Under the pieces are notes generated by a model, which worked only from the letters and a program-made list of their open reading frames with translations, made no database searches and was not told where the DNA came from. Shown here in pieces: positions 53,830 to 62,407 of a DNA stretch of 64,000 nucleotides. The DNA is from Oscillospiraceae bacterium (GTDB lineage: Bacteria; Bacillota; Clostridia; Oscillospirales; Oscillospiraceae), in assembly GCA_910575815.1 (NCBI GenBank), contig CAJTFN010000007.1:1-64000 (forward strand), in the 5' to 3' direction. The stretch's first letter is position 1. Each line of letters starts with the position of its first letter. A program made the position numbers and the translations under genes.

Positions 53830-54730
53830 GGCGAACACCTCCCATCCTGCCGGGGATGTAGTCGGCAAAGCTGGGGACCGTATGGAAAATTCTCTTGTTA
53901 TTCACCCAGCGTTGGAGCTGGCGGGTAATGGGCGGGGCGCTGGGGCGGTCGTAGACCATCACATAGGGGTCATAGCCCATGTGCCGCAGGGTTTCCACCC
54001 GGTAGAGGTCCTGCTCATGGGTGCTGCCGTAGTTGGTCAGCACATAGACCTTCCGTTTGCGGAAATTCTTGATCGCGGTCAGCTCCAAAAAACGGCGGAA
54101 GTATGGGGTTAAGTCCATATCAGGGTTATCCCAGGCGAAATGCACCGTCTTGGTTCTCACCCGATTCAGCAGGGCCACGTTGTCCGGGGTGATGAGCCGA
54201 ATGTCCAACCCCTGTGAGAAGTCCACATAGGCGCGGCTCTCCGCAAGCTGCAAAATCAGCTTTTCATGGTCGGGACAGGCCAGAAGGTTGGCGTCCAGCA
54301 GCTTGACCTCCTTCTGGCCGTTCCAAAACTCAGCGAGGTCGGCCACCTGGATGCTCCGCCGTCCCTCCTTGTCTGACACCAAACAAAATCCGCAGTTTCG
54401 CGGACAGCCCCGGCTGAGAAAGCCGTAGGCAATGCCAGAAAACTGCGGATAAATGCTGTAATCGGGATAGGTATGCTCCACCTCGTCCGGGAGGTTGGGG
54501 CCGGGGCCGTAGCCTGTGCCGCCGCAGACCACCTCGCCAGCGTTGGTGACGGTGATCGTGTCCTGGGAGTAGGTATCGGTGAACACCCGGCTCTTGTAAA
54601 CCCGGTCATACCGGCCCTCCGGCCTCCACCACTCCACATGATCGCCCCGCGCCTTGTGGTAGGCGGAGAGCTTCATCAGGCACAGGTTCGGCCAGTTATG
54701 GGAATCAATATCGCATAAACCGATTCTCAT
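53822..54730 (-). CDS. radical SAM protein of the conjugation module
   Basis: A 302-aa protein. An N-terminal B12-binding-like region (MRIGLCDIDSHNWPNLCLMK) is followed by a radical SAM cluster motif, SRGCPRNCGFCLVSDKEG (C-x3-C-x2-C, near 113-120), and a TIM-barrel-like region (LLDANLLACPDHEKLILQL, DFSQGLDIRLITPDNVALLN). The substrate is unknown. Its consistent place inside a conjugative operon is notable, as is the lack of a partner peptide gene beside it. It has its own ATG and overlaps DUF4315 downstream. Confidence 0.85.
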   Translation of the reverse strand: MRIGLCDIDSHNWPNLCLMKLSAYHKARGDHVEWWRPEGRYDRVYKSRVFTDTYSQDTITVTNAGEVVCGGTGYGPGPNLPDEVEHTYPDYSIYPQFSGIAYGFLSRGCPRNCGFCLVSDKEGRRSIQVADLAEFWNGQKEVKLLDANLLACPDHEKLILQLAESRAYVDFSQGLDIRLITPDNVALLNRVRTKTVHFAWDNPDMDLTPYFRRFLELTAIKNFRKRKVYVLTNYGSTHEQDLYRVETLRHMGYDPYVMVYDRPSAPPITRQLQRWVNNKRIFHTVPSFADYIPGRMGGVRHA

Positions 54731-54761
54731 ATATCACGCTCCTTCAAAAAAGTTATAAAAA

Positions 54762-57700
54762 TTAGGGCAAACGCCCCATTCCATAATAATGTTGCTGCCA
54801 ATAGTTGCTGTTGATGTTGGCGTAGGAGATGGGATTTCCACAGTGAATCATTTGCCCGTTGCCCACATAGATGCCCACATGGGTCACACCGTTGGGGTTC
54901 GGCGCGTCGTAGGTGTGCCAGAAGAAAATGAGATCACCCGGTTGGGCGTTCGCCATGGAGACAGGGGTGCAGATGTTATAAAGGCCCTGAGCCCCCAGCC
55001 GTCCCACGTTCCATCCGCTGTGATTGATAACCCAGCTTACAAAGCCGGAACAGTCAAAAGAGGTGGAGGGGGAACTGCCGCCCCAAACGTAGGGATAACC
55101 GAGGTACTTCTGCGCTTCTTCCAGCATGGTGGCGTAGGTTTCGTCCGTGACCGGCTCCCCAGGGTAGGCGGGTATCTCCACGCCGCCCGGTGTGCCGGGA
55201 ATGGCCCCAGCGGTTGAACCGTCATAGCCGGTGTCCACGAAATAGTAGGGGTTCAGGTACTCGCCGTTCAGCATGATTTCCAGGTGGAGGTGCGGCCCGG
55301 TGCTGTTGCCGGTACTGCCCACGGCGGCAATCACGTCCCCCCGCTTGACCTCCTGGCCCGCGCTGACGGAGAGGCTGGAGCAATGGGCGTACCGGGATTG
55401 ATAGCCCTTTTCGTCCTCGATCACCACGCACAACCCGTAGCTGCCAGCGTCCCCGGCAGAAACCACCCGCCCGTCATGGATTGCCCGGATAGGCGTACCC
55501 TGCGCCACGGCAATGTCCACACCCCGGTGCAGGTTCTTCTCCCCGCTGATGGGATGGACCCGGTAGCCGTAGCTGCTGGACACATAGCCCAGCCATGGAA
55601 AATCAAAGGGGTTCCCATACGCCTGTCGGTTGCCGAGGGTCTGCTGATACACGTTGTAGCGGTCCGTCTGCTCACCAGGGGACAGCGTACCGGAAATGAT
55701 CGTGGACAGCGGTGTTACCGTCAGCGTGGTTTGCAGGACATACCAATCGTAGGGATCGCCGTCGCTGTCATAGCGGGTTTCCACAATGACCTCCCGCGTG
55801 AGGGAGTACTGCTCCCCGAACAGCCGCGCAAGCTCCGCCTGGACCTGTTCAAAGGTGAAGGCGTTGAACACGGTGGAGAGGTAGCCCATCAGCTCATAGG
55901 GGTTGTGGCTGATCTCCCCGATGTTGTAGCGGTACTCGTCATAGCCGGGGTAATTTTCCTCGGTCTGGTCAATGTCCATCTGCAAATCCGTTTCCATTTC
56001 CGTGTAGTAGAGGTCCGAATTGCAAATGTCCTGCTCATTCGCCATATAGGACGCGGAGATATAGGAGGACTGGAAACCGGAGAGCATGGCGGTACAGGAG
56101 GTCATGCCAGAGGCAAAGAACACCACCACCATAGCCAGCATTGCCACAACCAGCAGCAGAGATTTTCGTGCCGCTATGTATTGCTGGACCGCCCGGACGA
56201 TCTGCCCGGTGGCGTGTACCACGTTTTGGGTGAAGTGCGCCGTCTGCTTGGCCTCATGCGCGGCCTGGGCGTACTTCCGCTTGATTTTCTGCTTCTGTAT
56301 CCACTTGGCGAGGGCATTTTTGCGCCGCAGCTCCGGGTTGTCCCGGAGGGCAGTCTGCCATGCCAGCTTGACATTTTCCTTTGCCGCCCGCTGCTCCGCT
56401 TGGCGCAGAACGCGGTAGGGCTTGGAGCGGCGGCGGTTTCTCTGCCAGCGCAGGGCGCGGCCCACGCCCTGTTCCATGAACAATTCGCTTTTGTGGGTGG
56501 CCTCCACCGCCACATTGTCACGCTCCGATTCATGGATTTTGCCGTGGAGCTTCATCACCGCCGCTGTTTTCGCCATGCCACCGGCGCGGGCGGGCAGAGA
56601 GGGCTTGCGGTACTCCGGCAAAACCTCTTGCTCAAAGTGGAGACGGCGGCGGGTCCTGCCCGTCTCGCCGTCCGGTTCCGGCTGGAAGGACAAGCGGCGC
56701 TTGGTGGGAAGATGCTCCCGCGCCTGCTCCACCTGACCCTCCGCACGTTCCACCCGGCGCACGGCCTTTTGATAGTTCCGGCTGGTTGGCGGGGCGTCCT
56801 CCTTCGGCGCAGGGGTGGGGGCGCTGTCCGCCGCAGAGGGCGGTTCCTCAAATTGCAGCCGTGGCCGGTCCGTCTTGCCAGCAGCGGAGTGGGCAGCGAA
56901 CTTTGCCGCCTGCCGCTTCTGATACGCCCGATCATCCGGCGCGGGGGATGGTGATCCTGCCGGGGGACTGTCCCGCTGGTGGGTGTCGCCCCCGCCCTCT
57001 GACTGCTCCGGCTGGGCGGCGTGGTCCGTGACCTGCCGCTTCTTCACCGCCCGTTTTTCATCAACGGGTGCTTCTGCGTCAGGGGCCGGGACCTCCGAAC
57101 CCTCAAAATGAAGCCGACTGCCGCCATCAGGTATCAGGCGGGAGGGCTGGGGTTCGTCCGCAGGACGGGCGGAATCCGGGGTAAACCGCTGTGCCTGCCG
57201 CTTCTTCATCTTCGCCCTGCCATCAGCGGGGGCCTTGCTGTCAGAAGGGAGCTGTTCACCCTCTGCCGCCTTGAATTGCAGCCGTCCGCCCCCCTCCACT
57301 GGACGGGGCGGGCGTTTCACCGAGGGCTTTCGCCCTTGGCCGGGGGGACGGTTCTGCATGGGAGCGTCCCCAGCAGTGCGCATAGCCTGATCTTCCAGAG
57401 AACGGGCGGCGTTCGGGGTGTGCTTTGCCGCCTGCCGCTGCTTGGATTTTTTACGGTTCTTCCGCTTGCGGCGCTTCCGGGAGGCTGGCGGCGGGGGCGG
57501 GTCCTCGCTGCCGGTGGGAGCGGCCATCATGGGCGCGTCCGCCGCCATCCGCATGGACGGAGTATCCGGCATGGGAGCCTCCGGGACGCTGGCGGGTTCC
57601 GGGGTGGCATAGGCCGCTTCCTCCGCCGTCTGCTGGACGGGCCGGGGCTGTTTCCGCCGTTTCTTGCCAGGGGAAACGGAATCGCCGCCGCTCCGCTGAA

Positions 57701-57872
57701 CCGCGCGGTGGCCCGCCGCCTGTTCCTGGGGACGGGCCGGACCGAAGGATACATCCGCCGTCCGCTGGCTGACGCGCTTTTCCTCGCCGGTAGCCATGTT
57801 TTGCTCCACCAGACCGTCCCGGCCCAGCTTCTGCACCGTTTTCGCCCTGGACTGGAACCGTTTGCCGCTCAT
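54762..57872 (-). CDS. CD1108-type cell-wall hydrolase (M23 + NlpC/P60)
   Basis: A 1036-aa protein. The first 480 residues are a Pro/Arg/Lys-rich, low-complexity cytoplasmic region with repeated QAAKHT/LHFE-type motifs. A transmembrane helix lies near 577-597 (SLLLVVAMLAMVVVFFASGM). Outside are an M23 peptidase domain (LHRGVDIAVAQGTPIRAIHD...GPHLHLEIM, near 780-880) and an NlpC/P60 domain with catalytic Cys (STSFDCSGFVSW) and His (VTHVGIYVG). It probably opens the peptidoglycan for the conjugation channel (VirB1-like role). It overlaps the upstream DUF6674 gene by 4 nt. Confidence 0.92.
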   Translation of the reverse strand: MSGKRFQSRAKTVQKLGRDGLVEQNMATGEEKRVSQRTADVSFGPARPQEQAAGHRAVQRSGGDSVSPGKKRRKQPRPVQQTAEEAAYATPEPASVPEAPMPDTPSMRMAADAPMMAAPTGSEDPPPPPASRKRRKRKNRKKSKQRQAAKHTPNAARSLEDQAMRTAGDAPMQNRPPGQGRKPSVKRPPRPVEGGGRLQFKAAEGEQLPSDSKAPADGRAKMKKRQAQRFTPDSARPADEPQPSRLIPDGGSRLHFEGSEVPAPDAEAPVDEKRAVKKRQVTDHAAQPEQSEGGGDTHQRDSPPAGSPSPAPDDRAYQKRQAAKFAAHSAAGKTDRPRLQFEEPPSAADSAPTPAPKEDAPPTSRNYQKAVRRVERAEGQVEQAREHLPTKRRLSFQPEPDGETGRTRRRLHFEQEVLPEYRKPSLPARAGGMAKTAAVMKLHGKIHESERDNVAVEATHKSELFMEQGVGRALRWQRNRRRSKPYRVLRQAEQRAAKENVKLAWQTALRDNPELRRKNALAKWIQKQKIKRKYAQAAHEAKQTAHFTQNVVHATGQIVRAVQQYIAARKSLLLVVAMLAMVVVFFASGMTSCTAMLSGFQSSYISASYMANEQDICNSDLYYTEMETDLQMDIDQTEENYPGYDEYRYNIGEISHNPYELMGYLSTVFNAFTFEQVQAELARLFGEQYSLTREVIVETRYDSDGDPYDWYVLQTTLTVTPLSTIISGTLSPGEQTDRYNVYQQTLGNRQAYGNPFDFPWLGYVSSSYGYRVHPISGEKNLHRGVDIAVAQGTPIRAIHDGRVVSAGDAGSYGLCVVIEDEKGYQSRYAHCSSLSVSAGQEVKRGDVIAAVGSTGNSTGPHLHLEIMLNGEYLNPYYFVDTGYDGSTAGAIPGTPGGVEIPAYPGEPVTDETYATMLEEAQKYLGYPYVWGGSSPSTSFDCSGFVSWVINHSGWNVGRLGAQGLYNICTPVSMANAQPGDLIFFWHTYDAPNPNGVTHVGIYVGNGQMIHCGNPISYANINSNYWQQHYYGMGRLP

Positions 57873-58666
57873 AGAGCCGCCTCCGGGGCCTTATGCTCTT
57901 TATCCTGCGCGGGGGCGGGCTGGGCAGCGGCTTCCGCCCGTTTCTCCGCCAATGCCTGCCGGATGGAGGGCTTTTTCTCAGCCTGACGCTCCGTCCGCGC
58001 CTCCCGTGCGGCCTCCGCCGACAGCTCCAAACTCTCCATCCCGCCGATAGCGGCAAGGGTGGCGTTGTTCATGCCGGACAGCAGCTTTTGTGTGGTCCGC
58101 ATGGGGGCCAGCACCACGGACTGAAAGCGGCCCTCCTGTCCGCCGTCTACCACCTGCGTCTCCTTGCCGGTGATGGCACGTCCAGCGTTCTTCAAATGAC
58201 CGCCCACACTCCGCAGCTCATGGCCGATGTTCTCCACCTTCGCAATGTTCTGCTTTGTATCGGAAAGCATTCCGCTGATCTTCTCCTGCAAGGATTCCAG
58301 CACATTTTTGACTCCAATGGCGGACACGGCCTTGTCCAATGCGGTCACACCCGCCTCCTTGAAATTTTCCACAGCATTTTTGGCGCAATCCGTGATTCTC
58401 TCCCGCAGATCATCCAGCGTCTCCCGCGCCTGCTCTACCTTGTGCCCCAGGGCTTCCACCATTCGGCCAATGGCCTTTTTCGCCGGGGATTCCTGGGCCT
58501 GGGCAAGCTGCTGGCGGACCTCCTGCAATTCCTGGGATACGGCCTCGAATTGCCGGGTCATGCCGTCCATGTAGAACATCAGGAGAGACAAATCCTGCGC
58601 CTGCCCCTGCCGGTTGTTTTCCTCCAGCAGCTTCATAAACTGCTGAATCGTCTCATTACTCTGCAA
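57869..58666 (-). CDS. DUF6674 family protein
   Basis: A 265-aa, strongly helical coiled-coil protein (QFEAVSQELQEVRQQLAQAQ, HKVEQARETLDDLRERI) ending in a Lys/Ala-rich tail (KPSIRQALAEKRAEAAAQP). It fits DUF6674, regularly encoded between virB4 and the cell-wall hydrolase of these elements. The function is unknown. It lies 24 nt after virB4 and overlaps the hydrolase gene start, so it is cotranscribed. Confidence 0.8.
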   Translation of the reverse strand: MQSNETIQQFMKLLEENNRQGQAQDLSLLMFYMDGMTRQFEAVSQELQEVRQQLAQAQESPAKKAIGRMVEALGHKVEQARETLDDLRERITDCAKNAVENFKEAGVTALDKAVSAIGVKNVLESLQEKISGMLSDTKQNIAKVENIGHELRSVGGHLKNAGRAITGKETQVVDGGQEGRFQSVVLAPMRTTQKLLSGMNNATLAAIGGMESLELSAEAAREARTERQAEKKPSIRQALAEKRAEAAAQPAPAQDKEHKAPEAAL

Positions 58667-58690
58667 TGGGTCTATGGGTCAGCACCTCCT

Positions 58691-61165
58691 TTACTGCGCC
58701 GCAAGGTCCTCCAAGCGGGTGGTCATGATTTCATAGAGTTCCGTATCCTTCGGGAAATGGTCCACAAAGGGGATAATGACGCTCCCGAAGAACAAAAGCC
58801 CCTCGCCAGCGTTGGAGTTGGTCACATAGCCAAGCTGGTGAGGGGAGATATTGAGCTGCTTCGCCAGGATTTGCCGGTCGCCGCCCGCCTGATTGAGCAT
58901 ATACACAAAATCGGAGTTTTCAAAAATGTTCTCAATTTCGCGGGAAGAAAGCAAATCCTTGACGTTTTGGGTAATTCCGGTGGGGATACCGCCCCACTTT
59001 CTGAACCGCTTCCAGATTTCCACCGTATAGGCGGCGGTCTGTTCTTCCCGCAAGAGGAGGTGCATTTCGTCAATATAGAGGCGGGTGGACTTGTGGGCTT
59101 CCCGGTTCTCGCTGACCCGGCCCCACACCTGGTCCTGGACCACCTGCATCCCGAATTTTTTGAGCTGTTTCCCCAGCTTCTTAATCACATAGCACACGAT
59201 CCGGCTGTTGATTTTTACGTTGGTCCGGTGGTTGAACACGTTGAGGGAACCGGAAACGTAGATTTCCAGCGCCGTGGCAAGCCGCTGGGCCTCCGGCTCC
59301 GGCTGCTGGCACAGGAGCGCGTGGAGGTCCCCCAGCACCGGCATTTTCTCAGGTCGGGGGTCTTGCAGGTACTCCCGGTAGACCATATGGACGCAGCGGT
59401 CCACAACCGTTTTCTCCACAGGTTCCAGACCGGCCTTGCCGCCCACGATCAGCTCCATGAGGGAGAGGATGAAGTCGCTTTTCAGTGTCAGGGGGTTATC
59501 GTCCTCAGAATAGTTGAGGGTAATGTCCATGGGGTTGATGTACTGGTCGGAGGTGGGGGAAATGTCGATCACCTGCCCGCCCAGCCGCTGGACCAGGGGC
59601 GAATATTCGTCCTCCGGGTCTATAATGGCAATATCATCCTGGGTAATCAGGAAAGCGTTGGTGATCTCCCGCTTGGCGGAGAAGGATTTGCCGCTTCCGG
59701 GAGTACCAAGGATTAGCCCGTTGGGGTTTTTAAGCTGCTTACGGTCGGCCAGAATCAGGTTATTGGAAAGAGCGTTCAGGCCGTAATAGAGGGCTTCCCC
59801 CTGCATGAAAAGCTCCTGGGTGGTAAACGGCACAAAGATAGCGGTGCTGCTGGTGGTGAGGCCCCGCTGAATGGCAATCTGGTTGAGGCCCAGGGGGAGC
59901 GAGGACATAAGCCCCTGCTCCTGCTGGTAGTCCAGCCGCCGCAGGGCGCAGTTGTACTTTTGGGCAATGCCCGCCGCCTGGAATACGTTGTTTTCCAGCT
60001 TCTGCCGCGTCTCCGCCGTGTTCATCACCAGCATCGTCACCAGGAACATCCGCTCATTCCGGGATTGCAAGTCCTCCAAAAGCGTCTTGGCCTCCGCGCC
60101 GTAGGTGGCGAGATCGGAGGGGATGATGTCCATATCGTATCCGGATCTGACTGCCTTTTTCTGTTCCTCGATGGTCATTTTCTGCAAATCGGTGATCTTC
60201 CGCTTCACATTTTTAATAGCGGCGCTCTGGTCGATGGACTGGATATGGAGCGTGACCACCATGCTGCTTTCCAGGTCCAGGAAGTCCGCCAGCATACGGT
60301 CCGTCAACTCCGGGGCCAGGATTTGCAGGAAGGACATAGCCCTGTAGGTCCTGCCGATCTGGAACATCCGGCCATTCTTGAAGGTGAAGCTGTCCGGGGC
60401 GATGAAGTCCTTGCTGGACAGGCCGGTTTTATAGATGGCATCCCAGGCAAAGCGGAACTTCTGATTATCCGCCGGGTGGAACATCTTATGGAGGACGGCC
60501 AGCCGCTCATAGCCGCTCAAAGAGTGCGCCCGTACCCCCAGGGTCTTGAAGTTAGCCAACACATCCGCCTCAATGCGTTCCAGTCGGGGCTTGGCCTCCT
60601 TCAGACTGTCCGCCTCCACGCCAAAGGTGATGTACTTGGTCTTGGTCAGGCCGTTGTTCCCCTTGGAGAGCTGGCCTTTCAGCATATCCGAGTATTCCTC
60701 ACGGATGCTGTTGAAGGTGTCCTTCTGGTCGGGGATGTGAATGGACTGGCGCTGTTCCTCCATATCGGCGGGCTGGTTGAGAAAAGAGAACTGGACCTGG
60801 ATGGAGGAATCAAAATAATTGAGGAAATCGCACCAATTCTCAAAGATCAGGTTCTTGTCCTCGTTCTGCGCCAACTGGTAATTGATGTCGTAGAATTGCA
60901 CCTGCTTGGTGTAGTAATGCTCCGTCACCACGCAGATACCGTCCCGGCACATCTCCCGGTAGGGGATGGTCTGCTGGGCGGTGCGGGGGATTTTGCCGTC
61001 CCGCTTGGCCTTCTGGACGGAAGCGGACAGCCGCCGCTTCTGGCGGCTGGTGAGCTTGGCGTCAGGGGTCAGGCGGATGGTGTCCCGCAGGTCGGCCTTA
61101 TCTTTTTTGTGCTGTCTTTTTGCCGCTTGCAGATTTTTTACTTGCTTTTCCTGCTTTTTTTGCAA
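58691..61165 (-). CDS. virB4: VirB4/CD1110-type conjugation ATPase
   Basis: An 824-aa type IV secretion ATPase that powers channel assembly and transfer. Walker A is ILGTPGSGKSFSAKRE (near 490), with DIAIIDPEDEYSPLVQRLGG next, and Walker B-like TRLYIDEMHLLLREE near 690. GITQNVKDLLSSREIENIFE follows in the C-terminal part. The N-terminus is highly basic. The start is TTG, 9 nt after AAAAGGAGG; an ATG 7 codons earlier would itself contain that ribosome site. It overlaps prgI by 68 nt. Confidence 0.92.
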   Translation of the reverse strand: MQKKQEKQVKNLQAAKRQHKKDKADLRDTIRLTPDAKLTSRQKRRLSASVQKAKRDGKIPRTAQQTIPYREMCRDGICVVTEHYYTKQVQFYDINYQLAQNEDKNLIFENWCDFLNYFDSSIQVQFSFLNQPADMEEQRQSIHIPDQKDTFNSIREEYSDMLKGQLSKGNNGLTKTKYITFGVEADSLKEAKPRLERIEADVLANFKTLGVRAHSLSGYERLAVLHKMFHPADNQKFRFAWDAIYKTGLSSKDFIAPDSFTFKNGRMFQIGRTYRAMSFLQILAPELTDRMLADFLDLESSMVVTLHIQSIDQSAAIKNVKRKITDLQKMTIEEQKKAVRSGYDMDIIPSDLATYGAEAKTLLEDLQSRNERMFLVTMLVMNTAETRQKLENNVFQAAGIAQKYNCALRRLDYQQEQGLMSSLPLGLNQIAIQRGLTTSSTAIFVPFTTQELFMQGEALYYGLNALSNNLILADRKQLKNPNGLILGTPGSGKSFSAKREITNAFLITQDDIAIIDPEDEYSPLVQRLGGQVIDISPTSDQYINPMDITLNYSEDDNPLTLKSDFILSLMELIVGGKAGLEPVEKTVVDRCVHMVYREYLQDPRPEKMPVLGDLHALLCQQPEPEAQRLATALEIYVSGSLNVFNHRTNVKINSRIVCYVIKKLGKQLKKFGMQVVQDQVWGRVSENREAHKSTRLYIDEMHLLLREEQTAAYTVEIWKRFRKWGGIPTGITQNVKDLLSSREIENIFENSDFVYMLNQAGGDRQILAKQLNISPHQLGYVTNSNAGEGLLFFGSVIIPFVDHFPKDTELYEIMTTRLEDLAAQ

Positions 61166-61517
61166 TCGCGTGTACCTCCTTTTCATGATGATTCAGCCGC
61201 TCCATAGCGGCGTAGAGATTGTCGGTCTGGTAGGGACGGACCTTGGGGGCGAGGAACTGCGCCCGGATGAAGTGGCCCAGCACCTTCTCTAAGGGCTGGC
61301 CGTCCTTTTCGTAGATGCCGAACAGGAAGAAGGGCAGCATAAGGCCGATCATCAGCAGAGCCGCCGCCTCGTTGCCGAGACTGTTCCGGGTGAGCATATA
61401 GGCGGGTACGCCAATCAGACCGCCCGCACCGAAGCAAATGAGCTGGCGCGCGGTCAGGTTGAACGCAACCTTCGTCTTTACTTTAGCGAGGTCTTTCGGG
61501 ACAGGGACAAAGGGCAT
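61098..61517 (-). CDS. prgI: PrgI-family conjugation membrane protein
   Basis: A 139-aa protein with two adjacent transmembrane segments (LICFGAGGLIGVPAYML and ALLMIGLMLPFFLFGIY) preceded by VKTKVAFNLTARQ, and a basic C-terminal tail (KKAGKASKKSASGKK). It matches the PrgI/VirB3-like family and is normally encoded just before virB4. CGAAAGGAGGTGTAACC precedes ATG at the chosen start. Confidence 0.88.
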   Translation of the reverse strand: MPFVPVPKDLAKVKTKVAFNLTARQLICFGAGGLIGVPAYMLTRNSLGNEAAALLMIGLMLPFFLFGIYEKDGQPLEKVLGHFIRAQFLAPKVRPYQTDNLYAAMERLNHHEKEVHAIAKKAGKASKKSASGKKTAQKR

Positions 61518-61519
61518 GG

Positions 61520-61580
61520 TTACACCTCCTTTCGCAGCACATCCCGGATGCCCTGCATGATATAGGCCACACACGGGACG
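61520..61580 (-). pseudogene. possible C-terminal stub of a VirB6-like gene
   Basis: A short minus-strand frame (PCVAYIMQGIRDVLRKEV, stop) ends 2 nt before prgI, in the place and spacing of an upstream operon gene, and its stop overlaps the prgI ribosome site. Its IMQGIRDVL-type ending resembles the C-termini of VirB6-like membrane proteins of these elements. Homology appears lost beyond about 61580. Very short, so tentative. Confidence 0.3.
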
Positions 61581-61680
61581 GAAATGTTAATTGGATTTTT
61601 GGGGGAAATAAGTTGCCTCACCTCACATATTCATATTTTCCGATTGCGTACTCAAAAAATTTTTATTGTAGTGTCCAAAA

Positions 61681-61745
61681 TTGCCAGCGTGCTACGTTAT
61701 ATATAATGAGGGAAATCCAAACAAGTACACAAAGGAGTTAATAAT
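61681..61745 (+). promoter_or_regulatory. promoter and ribosome site of the plus-strand cargo gene
   Basis: TTGCCA near 61682 and TATAAT within GTTATATATAATGAGG form a weak promoter with 15-bp spacing. AAAGGAG lies about 12 nt before the ATG at 61749. The surrounding 61590-61748 is AT-rich, unlike its neighbours. Confidence 0.4.
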
Positions 61746-61748
61746 ACC

Positions 61749-62393
61749 ATGAATGAACAGTTTTACCGGCTTTGCTTTCATATGAGAAGGACAGCGTCCT
61801 CTTTGCGAAGTAAACTCTTCCCGTTCTCCTTGAATAAAATTTTGGAGAGTGCAAACGACCTGGCTGCTACCGTAGAAGAAATTGAAGAATTCAGAGAACT
61901 GGACAAACGGTTACAACAAGAGTATGAAGAACATATCCGTTCAGAACCAGTCCTAATTCCTCAAAATACTATGTATTTTGGGGGAGGCCGCAACAAGAAA
62001 AGAGTGAATTTTTTGAACGCAGACCACTACCGTGCCGAGATTAAAAAAGCATATACCTGGGCAATTTCTCATGGTATCAATGTGTTTGTTGTCAATTATT
62101 CCAAGCCCATCGGTTTGTTGGCATTGGAAATATTACTTGACCTTCGCTGCGCTGGCGAGACTTTTCGACTTTACACTGTCCATACTGCACCTGTTAGATA
62201 TATAAAAAGCTACCGGCTGATTCGGGAAACAGACATAGAAATCTTTTGGATGCTAAGCAAGTGTGATTATCGTTATAACCGTCTGACCACACTGGAAATG
62301 TTTTATAAAATTTCCTCCAGAGTTGGGTATATCTACAACGAAGATGGTATTCAAATTGAAGAAACCAATCTTGAAGGATGGGATGATGAATAG
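61749..62393 (+). CDS. AT-rich cargo gene, possible SLOG/DUF1273-like fold
   Basis: I do not firmly recognise this 214-aa protein. It is the only plus-strand gene in the conjugation block and is much more AT-rich than its neighbours. An N-terminal helical region (about 1-65) is followed by a possible Rossmann-like part (YRAEIKKAYTWAISHGINVF, GLLALEILLDLRCAGETFRL), which resembles the pattern of YpsA/DUF1273 SLOG proteins without their usual TGHR signature. A C-terminal Tyr-rich part and acidic tail end it. It lies exactly where VirB6, Maff2 and VirD4 genes are expected, so it probably entered by replacement. Confidence 0.65.
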   Translation: MNEQFYRLCFHMRRTASSLRSKLFPFSLNKILESANDLAATVEEIEEFRELDKRLQQEYEEHIRSEPVLIPQNTMYFGGGRNKKRVNFLNADHYRAEIKKAYTWAISHGINVFVVNYSKPIGLLALEILLDLRCAGETFRLYTVHTAPVRYIKSYRLIRETDIEIFWMLSKCDYRYNRLTTLEMFYKISSRVGYIYNEDGIQIEETNLEGWDDE

Positions 62394-62407
62394 AGCGTCG
62401 CCTTAGC

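Noticed and set aside
55284-56954. A 556-codon plus-strand open frame opposite the M23-NlpC/P60 gene
   Set aside because: Shadow of a recognised gene; no ribosome site or family resemblance.
57893-59716. A 607-codon plus-strand open frame opposite DUF6674 and virB4
   Set aside because: Antisense to two well-recognised genes; Leu/His/Arg-rich composition typical of a GC-rich shadow frame.
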